A DNA stretch of 64,000 nt. Origin: Bacteroides sedimenti. GTDB lineage: Bacteria > Bacteroidota > Bacteroidia > Bacteroidales > Bacteroidaceae. The DNA lies in NCBI RefSeq assembly GCF_040365225.1, contig NZ_AP028055.1:620001-684000 (forward strand). Reading direction: 5' to 3'. Position 1 is the first letter of the stretch. Each line of letters starts with the position of its first letter. Under the pieces are notes generated by a model, which was not told where the DNA came from, made no database searches, and worked only from the letters and a program-made list of their open reading frames with translations. Shown piece by piece: positions 45,663-53,330 of this stretch. Position numbers and translations under genes: made by a program.

Positions 45663-46201
45663 ATTTTCTTTATTAATTCCATTCCCTTTTGAATAGCTGC
45701 CTCATTCATCGGAATTAAATGATGATGACGCTCGGGGAGAGTCTTTTTCAATCCTTTAATTACGCTTTCAATGGTTACCATCGGACGAAGTTTCAGCAAT
45801 CCACCCAGTACAATCATATTGAAAGCTTTGGCATTATTCATTTCGTTGGCCGCATCCATGGCGTCTATGCAATAAACTTGTATATCGGTGCGTGTTGGAG
45901 GAACAATAATACCGTAACTGTCATAAATCAGAATACCACCAGGTTTCACCTTACTTTCAAACTTTTCTAAAGAAGGCTGATTAAGAATGATTGCAGTATC
46001 GTATTTACTTAAAATTGGAGAAGATATTTTTTCATCACTGATAATGACGGTAACATTGGCAGTTCCACCTCTTTGTTCCGGTCCGTAAGCTGGCATCCAG
46101 GTAACTTCCTTATTTTCCATTAAGCCTGAATAGGCCAGGATTTTTCCCATTGACAAGACACCTTGCCCACCAAATCCGGCTATAATTATTTCTTCTTTCA
46201 T
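45659..46201 (-). CDS. korC: 2-oxoacid:ferredoxin oxidoreductase gamma subunit
   Basis: A 180-residue gamma subunit, recognised by the N-terminal nucleotide-loop IAGFGGQGVLSMGKILAYSG and AYGPEQRGGTANVTVIISDE. The gamma domain contributes to CoA and cofactor binding in the alpha-beta-gamma-delta complex that oxidises 2-oxoacids to acyl-CoA and reduces ferredoxin. It lies 16 bp after korB and overlaps pheS by 4 bp. 2-oxoglutarate (Kor) versus branched-chain 2-oxoacid (Vor) cannot be settled from sequence alone. Confidence 0.92.
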   Translation of the reverse strand: MKEEIIIAGFGGQGVLSMGKILAYSGLMENKEVTWMPAYGPEQRGGTANVTVIISDEKISSPILSKYDTAIILNQPSLEKFESKVKPGGILIYDSYGIIVPPTRTDIQVYCIDAMDAANEMNNAKAFNMIVLGGLLKLRPMVTIESVIKGLKKTLPERHHHLIPMNEAAIQKGMELIKKI

Positions 46202-46217
46202 TGCTCTGATTTTTAGA

Positions 46218-46982
46218 TTATTCTTTATCTTTTAAATCACCCAATGGGTAATATGGGAACATGTTTTCTTCCATCCATACATTGGACTTCTCAGGACTCA
46301 TTTTCCAACCGGAATTACATGTTGATACAATTTCCACCAGGTTTGAACCTTTTCCGTTCATGGAGTTTTCGAATGCTTTACGAATAGCCTTTTTAGCTTT
46401 ACGAATTGCAGCTGTTGTATGTACAGACTGGCGTGTAACATAAGCTGTACCTTCAAGAGTTGCAGCAATTTCAGTCATTTTAAGCGGATAGCCGTGCAAT
46501 GAAACATCTCTACCATAAGGAGAGGTTGCAGTCTTCATTCCTACCAATGTTGTGGGAGCCATCTGGCCTCCAGTCATACCGTATATGGCATTATTAATAA
46601 AAATAATTGTGATATTTTCACCACGGTTCAGAGCATGAATAGTTTCAGCTGTACCAATACAAGCCAGGTCACCATCTCCCTGATAAGTAAAGACAAGTCT
46701 TTCAGGCCACAAGCGCTTAATGGCTGTTGCCAGAGCGGGTGCCCGTCCGTGTGCAGCTTCCTGCCAATCGATATCAATGTAGTTGTAAATGAATACAGCA
46801 CATCCCACTGGAGAGATTCCGATGGTTTTATCTTCCATGCCCATCTCTTCAATTACTTCGGCAACCAATTTATGTACTACCCCATGACTGCATCCCGGGC
46901 AATAGTGCATCGGGTTGTCATTCATGAGCTTTGGTTTCTTATATACTAAGTTTTCGGGTTTGATTATTTCTTCTTTAGTCAT
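46218..46982 (-). CDS. korB: 2-oxoacid:ferredoxin oxidoreductase beta subunit (TPP-binding)
   Basis: A 254-residue thiamine-diphosphate subunit. The start MTKEEIIKPENLVYKK is chosen because the longer frame would run through the small membrane-protein gene upstream. TPP and iron-sulfur features: MHYCPGCSHGVVHKLV, FTYQGDGDLACIGTAETIHA (GDG-x(n)-N type motif) and INNAIYGMTGGQMAPTT. It pairs with KorA to decarboxylate the 2-oxoacid. Translation overlaps the preceding small gene by 8 bp. Confidence 0.95.
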   Translation of the reverse strand: MTKEEIIKPENLVYKKPKLMNDNPMHYCPGCSHGVVHKLVAEVIEEMGMEDKTIGISPVGCAVFIYNYIDIDWQEAAHGRAPALATAIKRLWPERLVFTYQGDGDLACIGTAETIHALNRGENITIIFINNAIYGMTGGQMAPTTLVGMKTATSPYGRDVSLHGYPLKMTEIAATLEGTAYVTRQSVHTTAAIRKAKKAIRKAFENSMNGKGSNLVEIVSTCNSGWKMSPEKSNVWMEENMFPYYPLGDLKDKE

Positions 46983-47184
46983 CGTCGTTCCTCCTCTTAT
47001 TGCGGTTGATCGCATTTTGAGTAAATCGCAATGCGTATTCAACGAATTTAACAAAAATAGTAAAAAAGCAAACTGCAATCATTACCAAGTCGTTCTTGAC
47101 TACGAAAAACACTACAATGGTGCTTAAAGCGCCAATCATGAAGATGATGTTCAGAATCAATCTTATTTTATCAAGATTTACCAT
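46975..47184 (-). CDS. Small membrane protein encoded between korA and korB
   Basis: A 69-residue protein with two hydrophobic helices (about 8-28 and 33-53) and a very charged tail (NRNKRRNDDD). It starts 6 bp after korA and overlaps korB by 8 bp, so it is translated as part of the operon. No family recognised. Tight packing suggests it is a real gene, perhaps anchoring the otherwise soluble oxidoreductase at the membrane; that role is inferred. Confidence 0.7.
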   Translation of the reverse strand: MVNLDKIRLILNIIFMIGALSTIVVFFVVKNDLVMIAVCFFTIFVKFVEYALRFTQNAINRNKRRNDDD

Positions 47185-47190
47185 TGTTTC

Positions 47191-48273
47191 TTATTTAATT
47201 AGTTTTTCCTTGATTGCCGCAACCACTTCGTCAGGATCGGGTACTATACCTCCCAATCGGCCGAAATGTTCAACTTTTACTCGTCCGTTCACTGCAAGGC
47301 GGATATCTTCCACCATCTGTCCGGCATTAAGCTCTACAGAAATCATACCTTTTACTTTTTCAGCATAAGCAGCTATTATTTTTGTAGGGAAAGGCCAGAG
47401 GGTAATAGGACGAAGAAGTCCTACTTTTAGACCTTCTGCACGAGCCAGCTCCATAGCTTTCTGACAGATACGAGCGCATGAGCCAAATGCTACGATCAGA
47501 TATTCTGCATCTTCGCAATTAATTTCTTCATAGCGAACTTCGTTTTCTTCTATTGTCTTGTATTTAGCCTGGAAACGCAGGTTGTTCTGCTCCATTGCAG
47601 CTGGTGCAAGCTCAAGTGAAGTAATGATATTAGGCTTTCTTCCATTTTTTCTTCCTGTTGTAGCCCAAGGACACTGAGCAATCAGCTCTTCATCGGTACG
47701 ACGTTTTTTCTGTTTTGGGAGAATTACCTTTTCCATCATCTGGCCAATAACACCGTCGGCCAGAATAATTGCGGGATTGCGATATTTGAATGCAAGATCG
47801 AAACCCAGTCCTACAAAGTCGGCCATTTCCTGAACCGAAGCAGGTGCAAGGGCTATAAGTCTGTAGTCGCCATGACCACCGCCTTTTACTGTTTGAAAAT
47901 AGTCTGCCTGACTTGGCTGGATTGTTCCCAAACCGGGGCCTCCACGCATTACGTTTACAATTAAACAAGGGAGCTCGGCACCAGCGAGGTATGAAATACC
48001 TTCTTGCTTTAAGCTAACTCCGGGACTTGAAGATGAGGTTAGAACCATTTTACCTGATCCGGCACCTCCATATACCATGTTTATTGCTGCCACTTCACTT
48101 TCTGCCTGTAGGACAACCATTCCGGTTGTTTCCCAGGGTTTCAGTTCGGCCAGCGTTTCCAATACTTCAGATTGAGGAGTGATAGGATAACCAAAATAGC
48201 CATCGGCTCCGTAGCGGATAGCTGCATGCGCAATGGCTTCGTTACCCTTCATTAAGAGAACTTCTTCTTCCAT
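47191..48273 (-). CDS. korA: 2-oxoacid:ferredoxin oxidoreductase alpha subunit
   Basis: A 360-residue alpha subunit. Domain I has KGNEAIAHAAIRYGADGYFG and PITPQSEVLE, then SEVAAINMVYGGAGSGKMVL and TSSSSPGVSLKQEGISYLAG. Domain II ends with VKVEHFGRLGGIVPDPDEVV. With KorB, KorC and the ferredoxin-like KorD it forms the 2-oxoacid oxidoreductase, linking the reductive or oxidative TCA branch to ferredoxin in this anaerobe. Second enzymatic gene in the operon, 52 bp after korD. Confidence 0.95.
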   Translation of the reverse strand: MEEEVLLMKGNEAIAHAAIRYGADGYFGYPITPQSEVLETLAELKPWETTGMVVLQAESEVAAINMVYGGAGSGKMVLTSSSSPGVSLKQEGISYLAGAELPCLIVNVMRGGPGLGTIQPSQADYFQTVKGGGHGDYRLIALAPASVQEMADFVGLGFDLAFKYRNPAIILADGVIGQMMEKVILPKQKKRRTDEELIAQCPWATTGRKNGRKPNIITSLELAPAAMEQNNLRFQAKYKTIEENEVRYEEINCEDAEYLIVAFGSCARICQKAMELARAEGLKVGLLRPITLWPFPTKIIAAYAEKVKGMISVELNAGQMVEDIRLAVNGRVKVEHFGRLGGIVPDPDEVVAAIKEKLIK

Positions 48274-48325
48274 ATGTATTTAGTTTTTTTGGATTCATTT
48301 ATTTGTTAGTCGTGACTCAGGTAAC

Positions 48326-48553
48326 TTACAGTTTAATTTTATAAACCGTAATACATCCGTCCGGACACACGGTTGCACAAGAAGAACATCCGTTGCAGGT
48401 GTCTTCAACTATCTGTTGTGCAAAATTATATCCCTTGATGTTTACCTCTTTTTTAGTAAGTGCGAGCACATTTAACGGGCAGGCTACTACACAGAGATTA
48501 CATCCTTTGCAACGTTCGGTGTCTACTACTACTGCTCCTTTTATTTTAGCCAT
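48326..48553 (-). CDS. korD: Ferredoxin-type delta subunit with two [4Fe-4S] clusters
   Basis: A 75-residue protein with two full cluster motifs, CKGCNLCVVACP and CNGCSSCATVCP, spaced as in 8Fe ferredoxins. It serves as the electron-transfer subunit for the KorABC complex encoded downstream. It lies 11 bp after a small TPR gene, the first of the operon. Confidence 0.95.
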   Translation of the reverse strand: MAKIKGAVVVDTERCKGCNLCVVACPLNVLALTKKEVNIKGYNFAQQIVEDTCNGCSSCATVCPDGCITVYKIKL

Positions 48554-48564
48554 AACTTAAGATT

Positions 48565-48852
48565 TTATTGGTTGTACATATCCTTATTATAGAAATTCAG
48601 GATGTCTATGATCATTTTTTTAGCTTGCAGGGCCGGGCTTTGAGGGTTGATTTCGATAGCAGATAGATAATTATTGATTGCCATTTGCCAGTTCCCTTGT
48701 TTTCGATAAGCATTTCCGCGAAGATAAAAAGCTTCATCGCATGACGGATTCTTCTCAATGAACAGATCCAATGCCTGAATTGCTCTTTCTATCTCACCTT
48801 CGTTTATTAGTCCTTTTATAGCGTCAAATTCTTCCATCGTTTGAATTTCCAA
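48565..48852 (-). CDS. Small TPR protein, first gene of the kor operon
   Basis: A 95-residue all-helical protein with about two TPR motifs (AIQALDLFIEKNPSCDEAFY, LRGNAYRKQGNWQMAINNYL) and no signal peptide. It may aid assembly of the oxidoreductase, inferred from being 11 bp upstream of korD. The operon promoter lies just upstream. Confidence 0.8.
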   Translation of the reverse strand: MEIQTMEEFDAIKGLINEGEIERAIQALDLFIEKNPSCDEAFYLRGNAYRKQGNWQMAINNYLSAIEINPQSPALQAKKMIIDILNFYNKDMYNQ

Positions 48853-48864
48853 TGCTTAAGATAT

Positions 48865-48873
48865 GCAAAGATA
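48865..48873 (-). promoter_or_regulatory. Promoter -7 element of the kor operon
   Basis: Minus-strand TATCTTTGC, exact consensus match, 13 bp upstream of the TPR gene's ATG, so the leader would be nearly absent. Confidence 0.6.
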
Positions 48874-49145
48874 CTTTTATTTTTTGATTTACATATTTGA
48901 ATGCACGAAAAATAAGAAAAAGTAATGTATAAAACAAAGAAAAATTAAAATAATAATAAAATCATCCTAATTTCTTATTGCTATTAAAAGTGTTGACTAA
49001 TATCTGTTTTTATAAGAATTAACCATTTTGTGTTGTTGTTATGGTCGTCTAATTAATCAAAAAGATAGATAATTCCAATTGTATGATTTGTTTTTATTTC
49101 TTTGTTTGTTGTGATTAATGAAAATATTTTTTGGCTTTTGCAAAT

Positions 49146-49283
49146 ATGGGCAATCAGAAATTGATAAATTCTCTTGTTTTCCCTGTACCGGAACTTTTGG
49201 TGGCCTTTATACTGAAGAAGTCTAAAGATTGTGAAGTGATTAGAAAAGGACAGACAGATAATAATTCAATATCAATGTTTTAG
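49146..49283 (+). CDS. Possible 45-residue protein
   Basis: An open frame starting MGNQKLINSLVFPVPELL and ending QTDNNSISMF inside the 620-bp gap between the kor operon and the outer-membrane protein gene. Composition is protein-like but there is no family or coupling to support it. The rest of this gap is AT-rich with nothing else recognisable. Confidence 0.2.
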   Translation: MGNQKLINSLVFPVPELLVAFILKKSKDCEVIRKGQTDNNSISMF

Positions 49284-49476
49284 GTAGGCACTTCTATTTA
49301 TAGTTTAAAATATATGAATAATATTTTGTTTATAAGAAAAAATATTTTGATTTTTGTGTTTATTGTATTAATGATTATTTATGTAAAATTACATCTTCTA
49401 ATCCATAAAAATGACTATATATATTATTTTTAGTTAAATATTTTAATTGATAAACATTGTTATTAATATTAATATT

Positions 49477-50772
49477 ATGAGAAAACAAATTTTTACGATT
49501 ATAGGTGTATCATTACTTCATGTATCTATATGCACGCAAGCACAGAGTTATGATAGTTATTTATTAAAGGATTATCAAACACCTGATATCAAGCGGAGTT
49601 CACTGGATGTTAAGTTGAACTCTCAAGGTGAATTTACATCTAAAGATTATTATGAAGAAAGAACTGACCAGATACAGGGAGAGGCAAATCTGGATTTCAA
49701 ACATTATGTAAACACAAGAAGTCTAATTGGAGAACATCAGGTTCTGTTTAATCTATCCGGCATCAGTCTTGAGAATCTGAAAGCTTCTCAATCGAAGACG
49801 GACGAACTTATTTTTTCTGCCTCTTATGCAAATAATTACCGATTTTACACTTCGAAAAAATGTTTCTGGGGACTTGGAGGCGACGTATCGTTTTCTTATT
49901 ATAAATCAAAATATGTAGATGCGCTGAATTCAAAAAATACAATATTGGGAATTTCTCCGTTGGTAATGATAGGTCGTGGACGTATTGAACCGATTCAGGA
50001 TGCCCGCCAGGCGGTGTATATTCTGGATGAATTATCACGTAAAGGAATTATTACTGAAAGATTGTCTGATGATGAGGTGAATCGCCTTGCACAACTCATA
50101 TCCAAGGTTAAGAACAAGCGCTTTCTGGATAGTCGTCTGCATTTAATTGATGAGATATCTAATGTTGATTCATTCTTGTTAAATAACAAATATCTTAAAA
50201 AAACGACTGCAGAGTACTTTACGACACTTTATGATTATTGGATGAACGGTGACCTGTTTAAAAGAGGATCTGGTTGTGATGTAAGTCTGATCATTAAGCC
50301 TTTTTATCACAATTATAAAAATCACATAGATTTTTTACGAACATCTCAGACGGGATTCAACATAAGTGTGCCTTTTAATTACGAGAAACCGGTAAACCTT
50401 TATTGGCAACATTCAGCCAACATATCTTTGAGCGGAACTTATAACCACATTTCAACTAAAGCGAGTGGTGATGAGACGACCTATAATTGGCGCAGCGGTA
50501 TTATTCTGGGAGGTTATAGCATTGGATATTATCCCAATACACGCACAAATTTGAATGTTGGAATTTCGGACAGGTTATTGTTGAGTGATGAGGACAAAGT
50601 CAGGTATAATTCGGCTACAAGCCTTACGTTTTCTGCTAATTATTATGTTTCTCCCCATGTACGAATTTCAGGTGACGCAGGTCTGGTTTATGAAAATAGC
50701 AATTTATATACGAGATATTCGAACCGTTGGTCTGGGAATTATTCGTTTAAACTGACCTATATGATTTTTTAA
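49477..50772 (+). CDS. Putative outer-membrane beta-barrel protein
   Basis: A 431-residue protein. The start MRKQIFTIIGVSLLHVS gives a signal peptide cleaved after TQAQ; an ATG ten codons upstream adds only an isoleucine-rich stretch. The mature part alternates polar and aromatic residues in strand-like blocks (NISLSGTYNHI, RSGIILGGYSIGYYP, LTFSANYYVSPHVRISGDA) and ends in Phe, as barrels do. A helical, charged insertion lies near residues 155-245. Substrate and partners unknown. Monocistronic, closed by a strong bidirectional hairpin. Confidence 0.65.
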   Translation: MRKQIFTIIGVSLLHVSICTQAQSYDSYLLKDYQTPDIKRSSLDVKLNSQGEFTSKDYYEERTDQIQGEANLDFKHYVNTRSLIGEHQVLFNLSGISLENLKASQSKTDELIFSASYANNYRFYTSKKCFWGLGGDVSFSYYKSKYVDALNSKNTILGISPLVMIGRGRIEPIQDARQAVYILDELSRKGIITERLSDDEVNRLAQLISKVKNKRFLDSRLHLIDEISNVDSFLLNNKYLKKTTAEYFTTLYDYWMNGDLFKRGSGCDVSLIIKPFYHNYKNHIDFLRTSQTGFNISVPFNYEKPVNLYWQHSANISLSGTYNHISTKASGDETTYNWRSGIILGGYSIGYYPNTRTNLNVGISDRLLLSDEDKVRYNSATSLTFSANYYVSPHVRISGDAGLVYENSNLYTRYSNRWSGNYSFKLTYMIF

Positions 50773-50778
50773 TTTCAT

Positions 50779-50817
50779 AAAAAGAGGTTATTCAGTAAGT
50801 AAGAATAACCTCTTTTT
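50779..50817. terminator. Bidirectional terminator
   Basis: Perfect 15-bp stem AAAAAGAGGTTATTC / GAATAACCTCTTTTT with a 9-nt loop between the convergent outer-membrane protein and gldG-like genes; A- and T-runs flank both sides. Confidence 0.92.
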
Positions 50818-50847
50818 ATTTCTATTTTTTGGGAAGTCTTTCCATTC

Positions 50848-52521
50848 CTACTGTTTACTTTTTCTACGTTTGGAATAAACGAATCCGACTGTCAGTACCA
50901 ATAGGAGAGGGATGCCAATGTTTATCGTTTCCCACAACCCTCTTTGTGCGATTGCCTGTTTGTTAAGCAATCTAAGTTTATAATCGCGCGAACGAAGACT
51001 TAGCCACTGTTCGTTGCCTGCCAGATAATTGACAGCATTAGAAATGAATTCGGCATTCCCCAGGTATTCGCCTGAAACGTTATCGTATCCAAGAGGGACC
51101 GGTTGTGCTTCATCTTTTTCTCCTCTCCATTCGTTTTTAATAATACTACCGGTAGCTACAACAATCATTCGGGTGTATTTACTCTTCTGCAATCGTCCTT
51201 GGGAGAGCTCTGTGCAGCTATCAGGTGTTAAACGGTTGATAAAAGCTGATGTAAATTCTCCTTCCAGTAAACCTGCCACCGGGAGATTGCGCTCGTTAAA
51301 GTAGGATTCCTCAGCTGGCATCTCTACATATCGGAGGCTCACTTTGTCCGGAACAGGCAAGGTGTGTGCATTGGCAGATGTGGAAAGGAGTGCTTCTCTT
51401 TTCAATTGGTCACTACCCACAAATGAGATCGTACTCACAAGTTCGGATTTAAGAGGTGAGATGTGGTGCGTGATTATGCTCTTGTCTGATGGGATAAGCA
51501 ATGGGGCAAAATACCAGGGAAGGGTAGTGTAGGTCTCTTTGGTTCCTGCTGCCGAGGATGCGAGACGAATGGCAGTGCATTGCATATCTTGTATCGTAAC
51601 AGGATTAATACGGATGCCGTAGGTGAAGAGCATGTCGTCCAGGTTGACATCCTCCTTCAAAGTGGCCGATTCTCCGGTTGCATCGAATTCCTGTTGGGAG
51701 ATCTTTGTTCCGTTAAGTAACCATAGTACTCTTCCGCCATTCATTATATATTGGTCAAGGGCGAATTTCTCTTTTTCACTGAAGGCTTTTTGAGGGGCTG
51801 CGATAATAAGTACTTTATATGGTAGCAGCTCTTCCGGATTTCCGCTCAACCTGCCCCTATCAACATTGTAATACTTGCTTAGTAAGTTGGTAGCTTCGTA
51901 CACGTATGCCTCGCTCCATTCGTTGTGCCCTTCAATAAAGGCAATTCGCTCGGGATGAGTTATGGCAAGTATTCTTATTCCTTCGGTCAGGTTGTATTCT
52001 AGTTCGCTGACGGAAGTGTTCAATGCCTCTTGCGGGGTGAGATTCAGGTTCTTTTTGAGTAGACTTACCGGTAGGGTATCGCCGTTGTATATAAGTTCCA
52101 TCCAGGGGTATATTACTTTAGAAGAAAGTTTTCCTTCCCGATCATGCTCATTAACGGAAAGCCCGCGCATTCCTTTCCGATCCATCTGAACATAGTGTTC
52201 CTGTCTCGTTTTATCGTCAGGGGCTGCCGATGGATTTACTTGATGCAGTTTTATTCCATGAGGAGCGTATATTGCAAGTTCGTCTAGCATATCGGTTACT
52301 GATGTGCGGAGGCGATCGAAAGCCGGGTTTAGATCTCCGTTCAGATAAAGAATCACTTCCAGAGGTTTATCCATACTTTTAACCAATTTTCTGCTTTGAC
52401 CGGAGAGAGTGTACCGTTTTTCGGCGGTGAGGTCAAGCCGCACGAAGTAGCTTGAAGAAAGCAGGTTTAATATTACAATCAGTACCAGTATACCAGATCC
52501 TTTTAATATATTCTTTTTCAT
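50848..52521 (-). CDS. gldG: GldG-like ABC transporter-associated protein
   Basis: A 557-residue protein. The start MKKNILKGSGILVLIVILN is chosen because it overlaps the gldF stop (ATGA) and begins with the expected membrane helix. The remainder is a large extracytoplasmic domain of the GldG/ABC_transp_aux type (YTLSGQSRKLVKSMDKPLEV, INGGRVLWLLNGTKISQQEF-like region near 300), and a C-terminal helix (TINIGIPLLLVLTVGFVYSK). In gliding Flavobacteria GldAFG form an ABC transporter; in Bacteroides the role is unclear. No ATPase gene is adjacent. Confidence 0.88.
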   Translation of the reverse strand: MKKNILKGSGILVLIVILNLLSSSYFVRLDLTAEKRYTLSGQSRKLVKSMDKPLEVILYLNGDLNPAFDRLRTSVTDMLDELAIYAPHGIKLHQVNPSAAPDDKTRQEHYVQMDRKGMRGLSVNEHDREGKLSSKVIYPWMELIYNGDTLPVSLLKKNLNLTPQEALNTSVSELEYNLTEGIRILAITHPERIAFIEGHNEWSEAYVYEATNLLSKYYNVDRGRLSGNPEELLPYKVLIIAAPQKAFSEKEKFALDQYIMNGGRVLWLLNGTKISQQEFDATGESATLKEDVNLDDMLFTYGIRINPVTIQDMQCTAIRLASSAAGTKETYTTLPWYFAPLLIPSDKSIITHHISPLKSELVSTISFVGSDQLKREALLSTSANAHTLPVPDKVSLRYVEMPAEESYFNERNLPVAGLLEGEFTSAFINRLTPDSCTELSQGRLQKSKYTRMIVVATGSIIKNEWRGEKDEAQPVPLGYDNVSGEYLGNAEFISNAVNYLAGNEQWLSLRSRDYKLRLLNKQAIAQRGLWETINIGIPLLLVLTVGFVYSKRRKSKQ

Positions 52522-53240
52522 CTTTTGCGTGTGTTTACCTGGATGGTGAGATAGATAAAGAAGATAGTTACTGAAGCGAAATAAATAAGATCGCGTGTAT
52601 CGATAACTCCCCGGGACATGGATTGGTAATGAGCTTGAACACCGAGCTGAGCCCATGTGTTGTGCAGACTGCCATTCGATGTAAGTGAAGCAATAAGCTC
52701 AAATCCATAGAAAGTGGCAAATGATAAGAGAGCAGCTATCAGAAATGCAATCAACTGATTGCTGGTGAGGGAAGATGAAAACAAACCAATGCTGACGAAA
52801 GCAGCCAATAGGCAAAGTAGTCCGAAATATCCTCCGATGATTTCTCCCGAGTCAATACCTGCAGTACTTAGCGATAAAATACTTATAAGATATATTAGGG
52901 TAGGGATCAATGCAATTACCATTAACAACCATGCCGACCAGAATTTACTTACGACGATGGTGCTGATCTTGATTGGACGTGAAAAGAGTAGTTCGAGTGT
53001 TCCCATTCTTTTTTCTTCGGCAAACATTCGCATCGTGACTGAAGGAACCAACAGCAGAAACAGCACAGGAGCTAGCGAAAAGAACGGGCGAAGGGTTGCA
53101 AATCCTCCATCAAGCAGATTATATTCTCCTGCAAAAAACCATAACATAAGTGATACAGCCAGTAGCCATACAAAGAGTATTACATACCCCATGGATGAAC
53201 TAAAAAAACCTGCTATCTCTTTTCTAATCAAATATTTCAT
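52518..53240 (-). CDS. gldF: GldF-like ABC transporter permease
   Basis: A 240-residue ABC-2-type permease with six membrane helices. N-terminal MKYLIRKEIAGFFSSSMGYV and the conserved FAEEKRMGTLELLFSRPI loop (the permease coupling region) are typical of GldF and NosY-like proteins. It partners the GldG-like protein, whose gene overlaps by 4 bp. The matching ATPase (GldA) must be encoded elsewhere, if present. Confidence 0.9.
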   Translation of the reverse strand: MKYLIRKEIAGFFSSSMGYVILFVWLLAVSLMLWFFAGEYNLLDGGFATLRPFFSLAPVLFLLLVPSVTMRMFAEEKRMGTLELLFSRPIKISTIVVSKFWSAWLLMVIALIPTLIYLISILSLSTAGIDSGEIIGGYFGLLCLLAAFVSIGLFSSSLTSNQLIAFLIAALLSFATFYGFELIASLTSNGSLHNTWAQLGVQAHYQSMSRGVIDTRDLIYFASVTIFFIYLTIQVNTRKR

Positions 53241-53259
53241 TAAAAGTCAGAATATTTAT

Positions 53260-53268
53260 TATTTTTGT
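53260..53268 (+). promoter_or_regulatory. Promoter -7 element for the DUF3352-like gene
   Basis: TATTTTTGT, exact consensus match, 62 bp upstream of the ATG. Confidence 0.45.
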
Positions 53269-53293
53269 ATGTTAACACATTTAGTATAACGTG

Positions 53294-53302
53294 ACAAAGA
53301 TA
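53294..53302 (-). promoter_or_regulatory. Promoter -7 element for gldF-gldG
   Basis: Minus-strand TATCTTTGT, exact consensus match, 53 bp upstream of gldF. The opposing element at 53260 lies on its downstream side, so the two transcripts would start within a few bases of each other and slightly overlap. Confidence 0.5.
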
Positions 53303-53330
53303 CTGATATTGTATTGAAAAGCACATTGCA

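Noticed and set aside
50848..52656. Longer GldG-like start at 52656
   Set aside because: The extension lies inside the gldF coding region and lacks any signal; the start at 52521 overlaps the gldF stop in the usual ATGA way.
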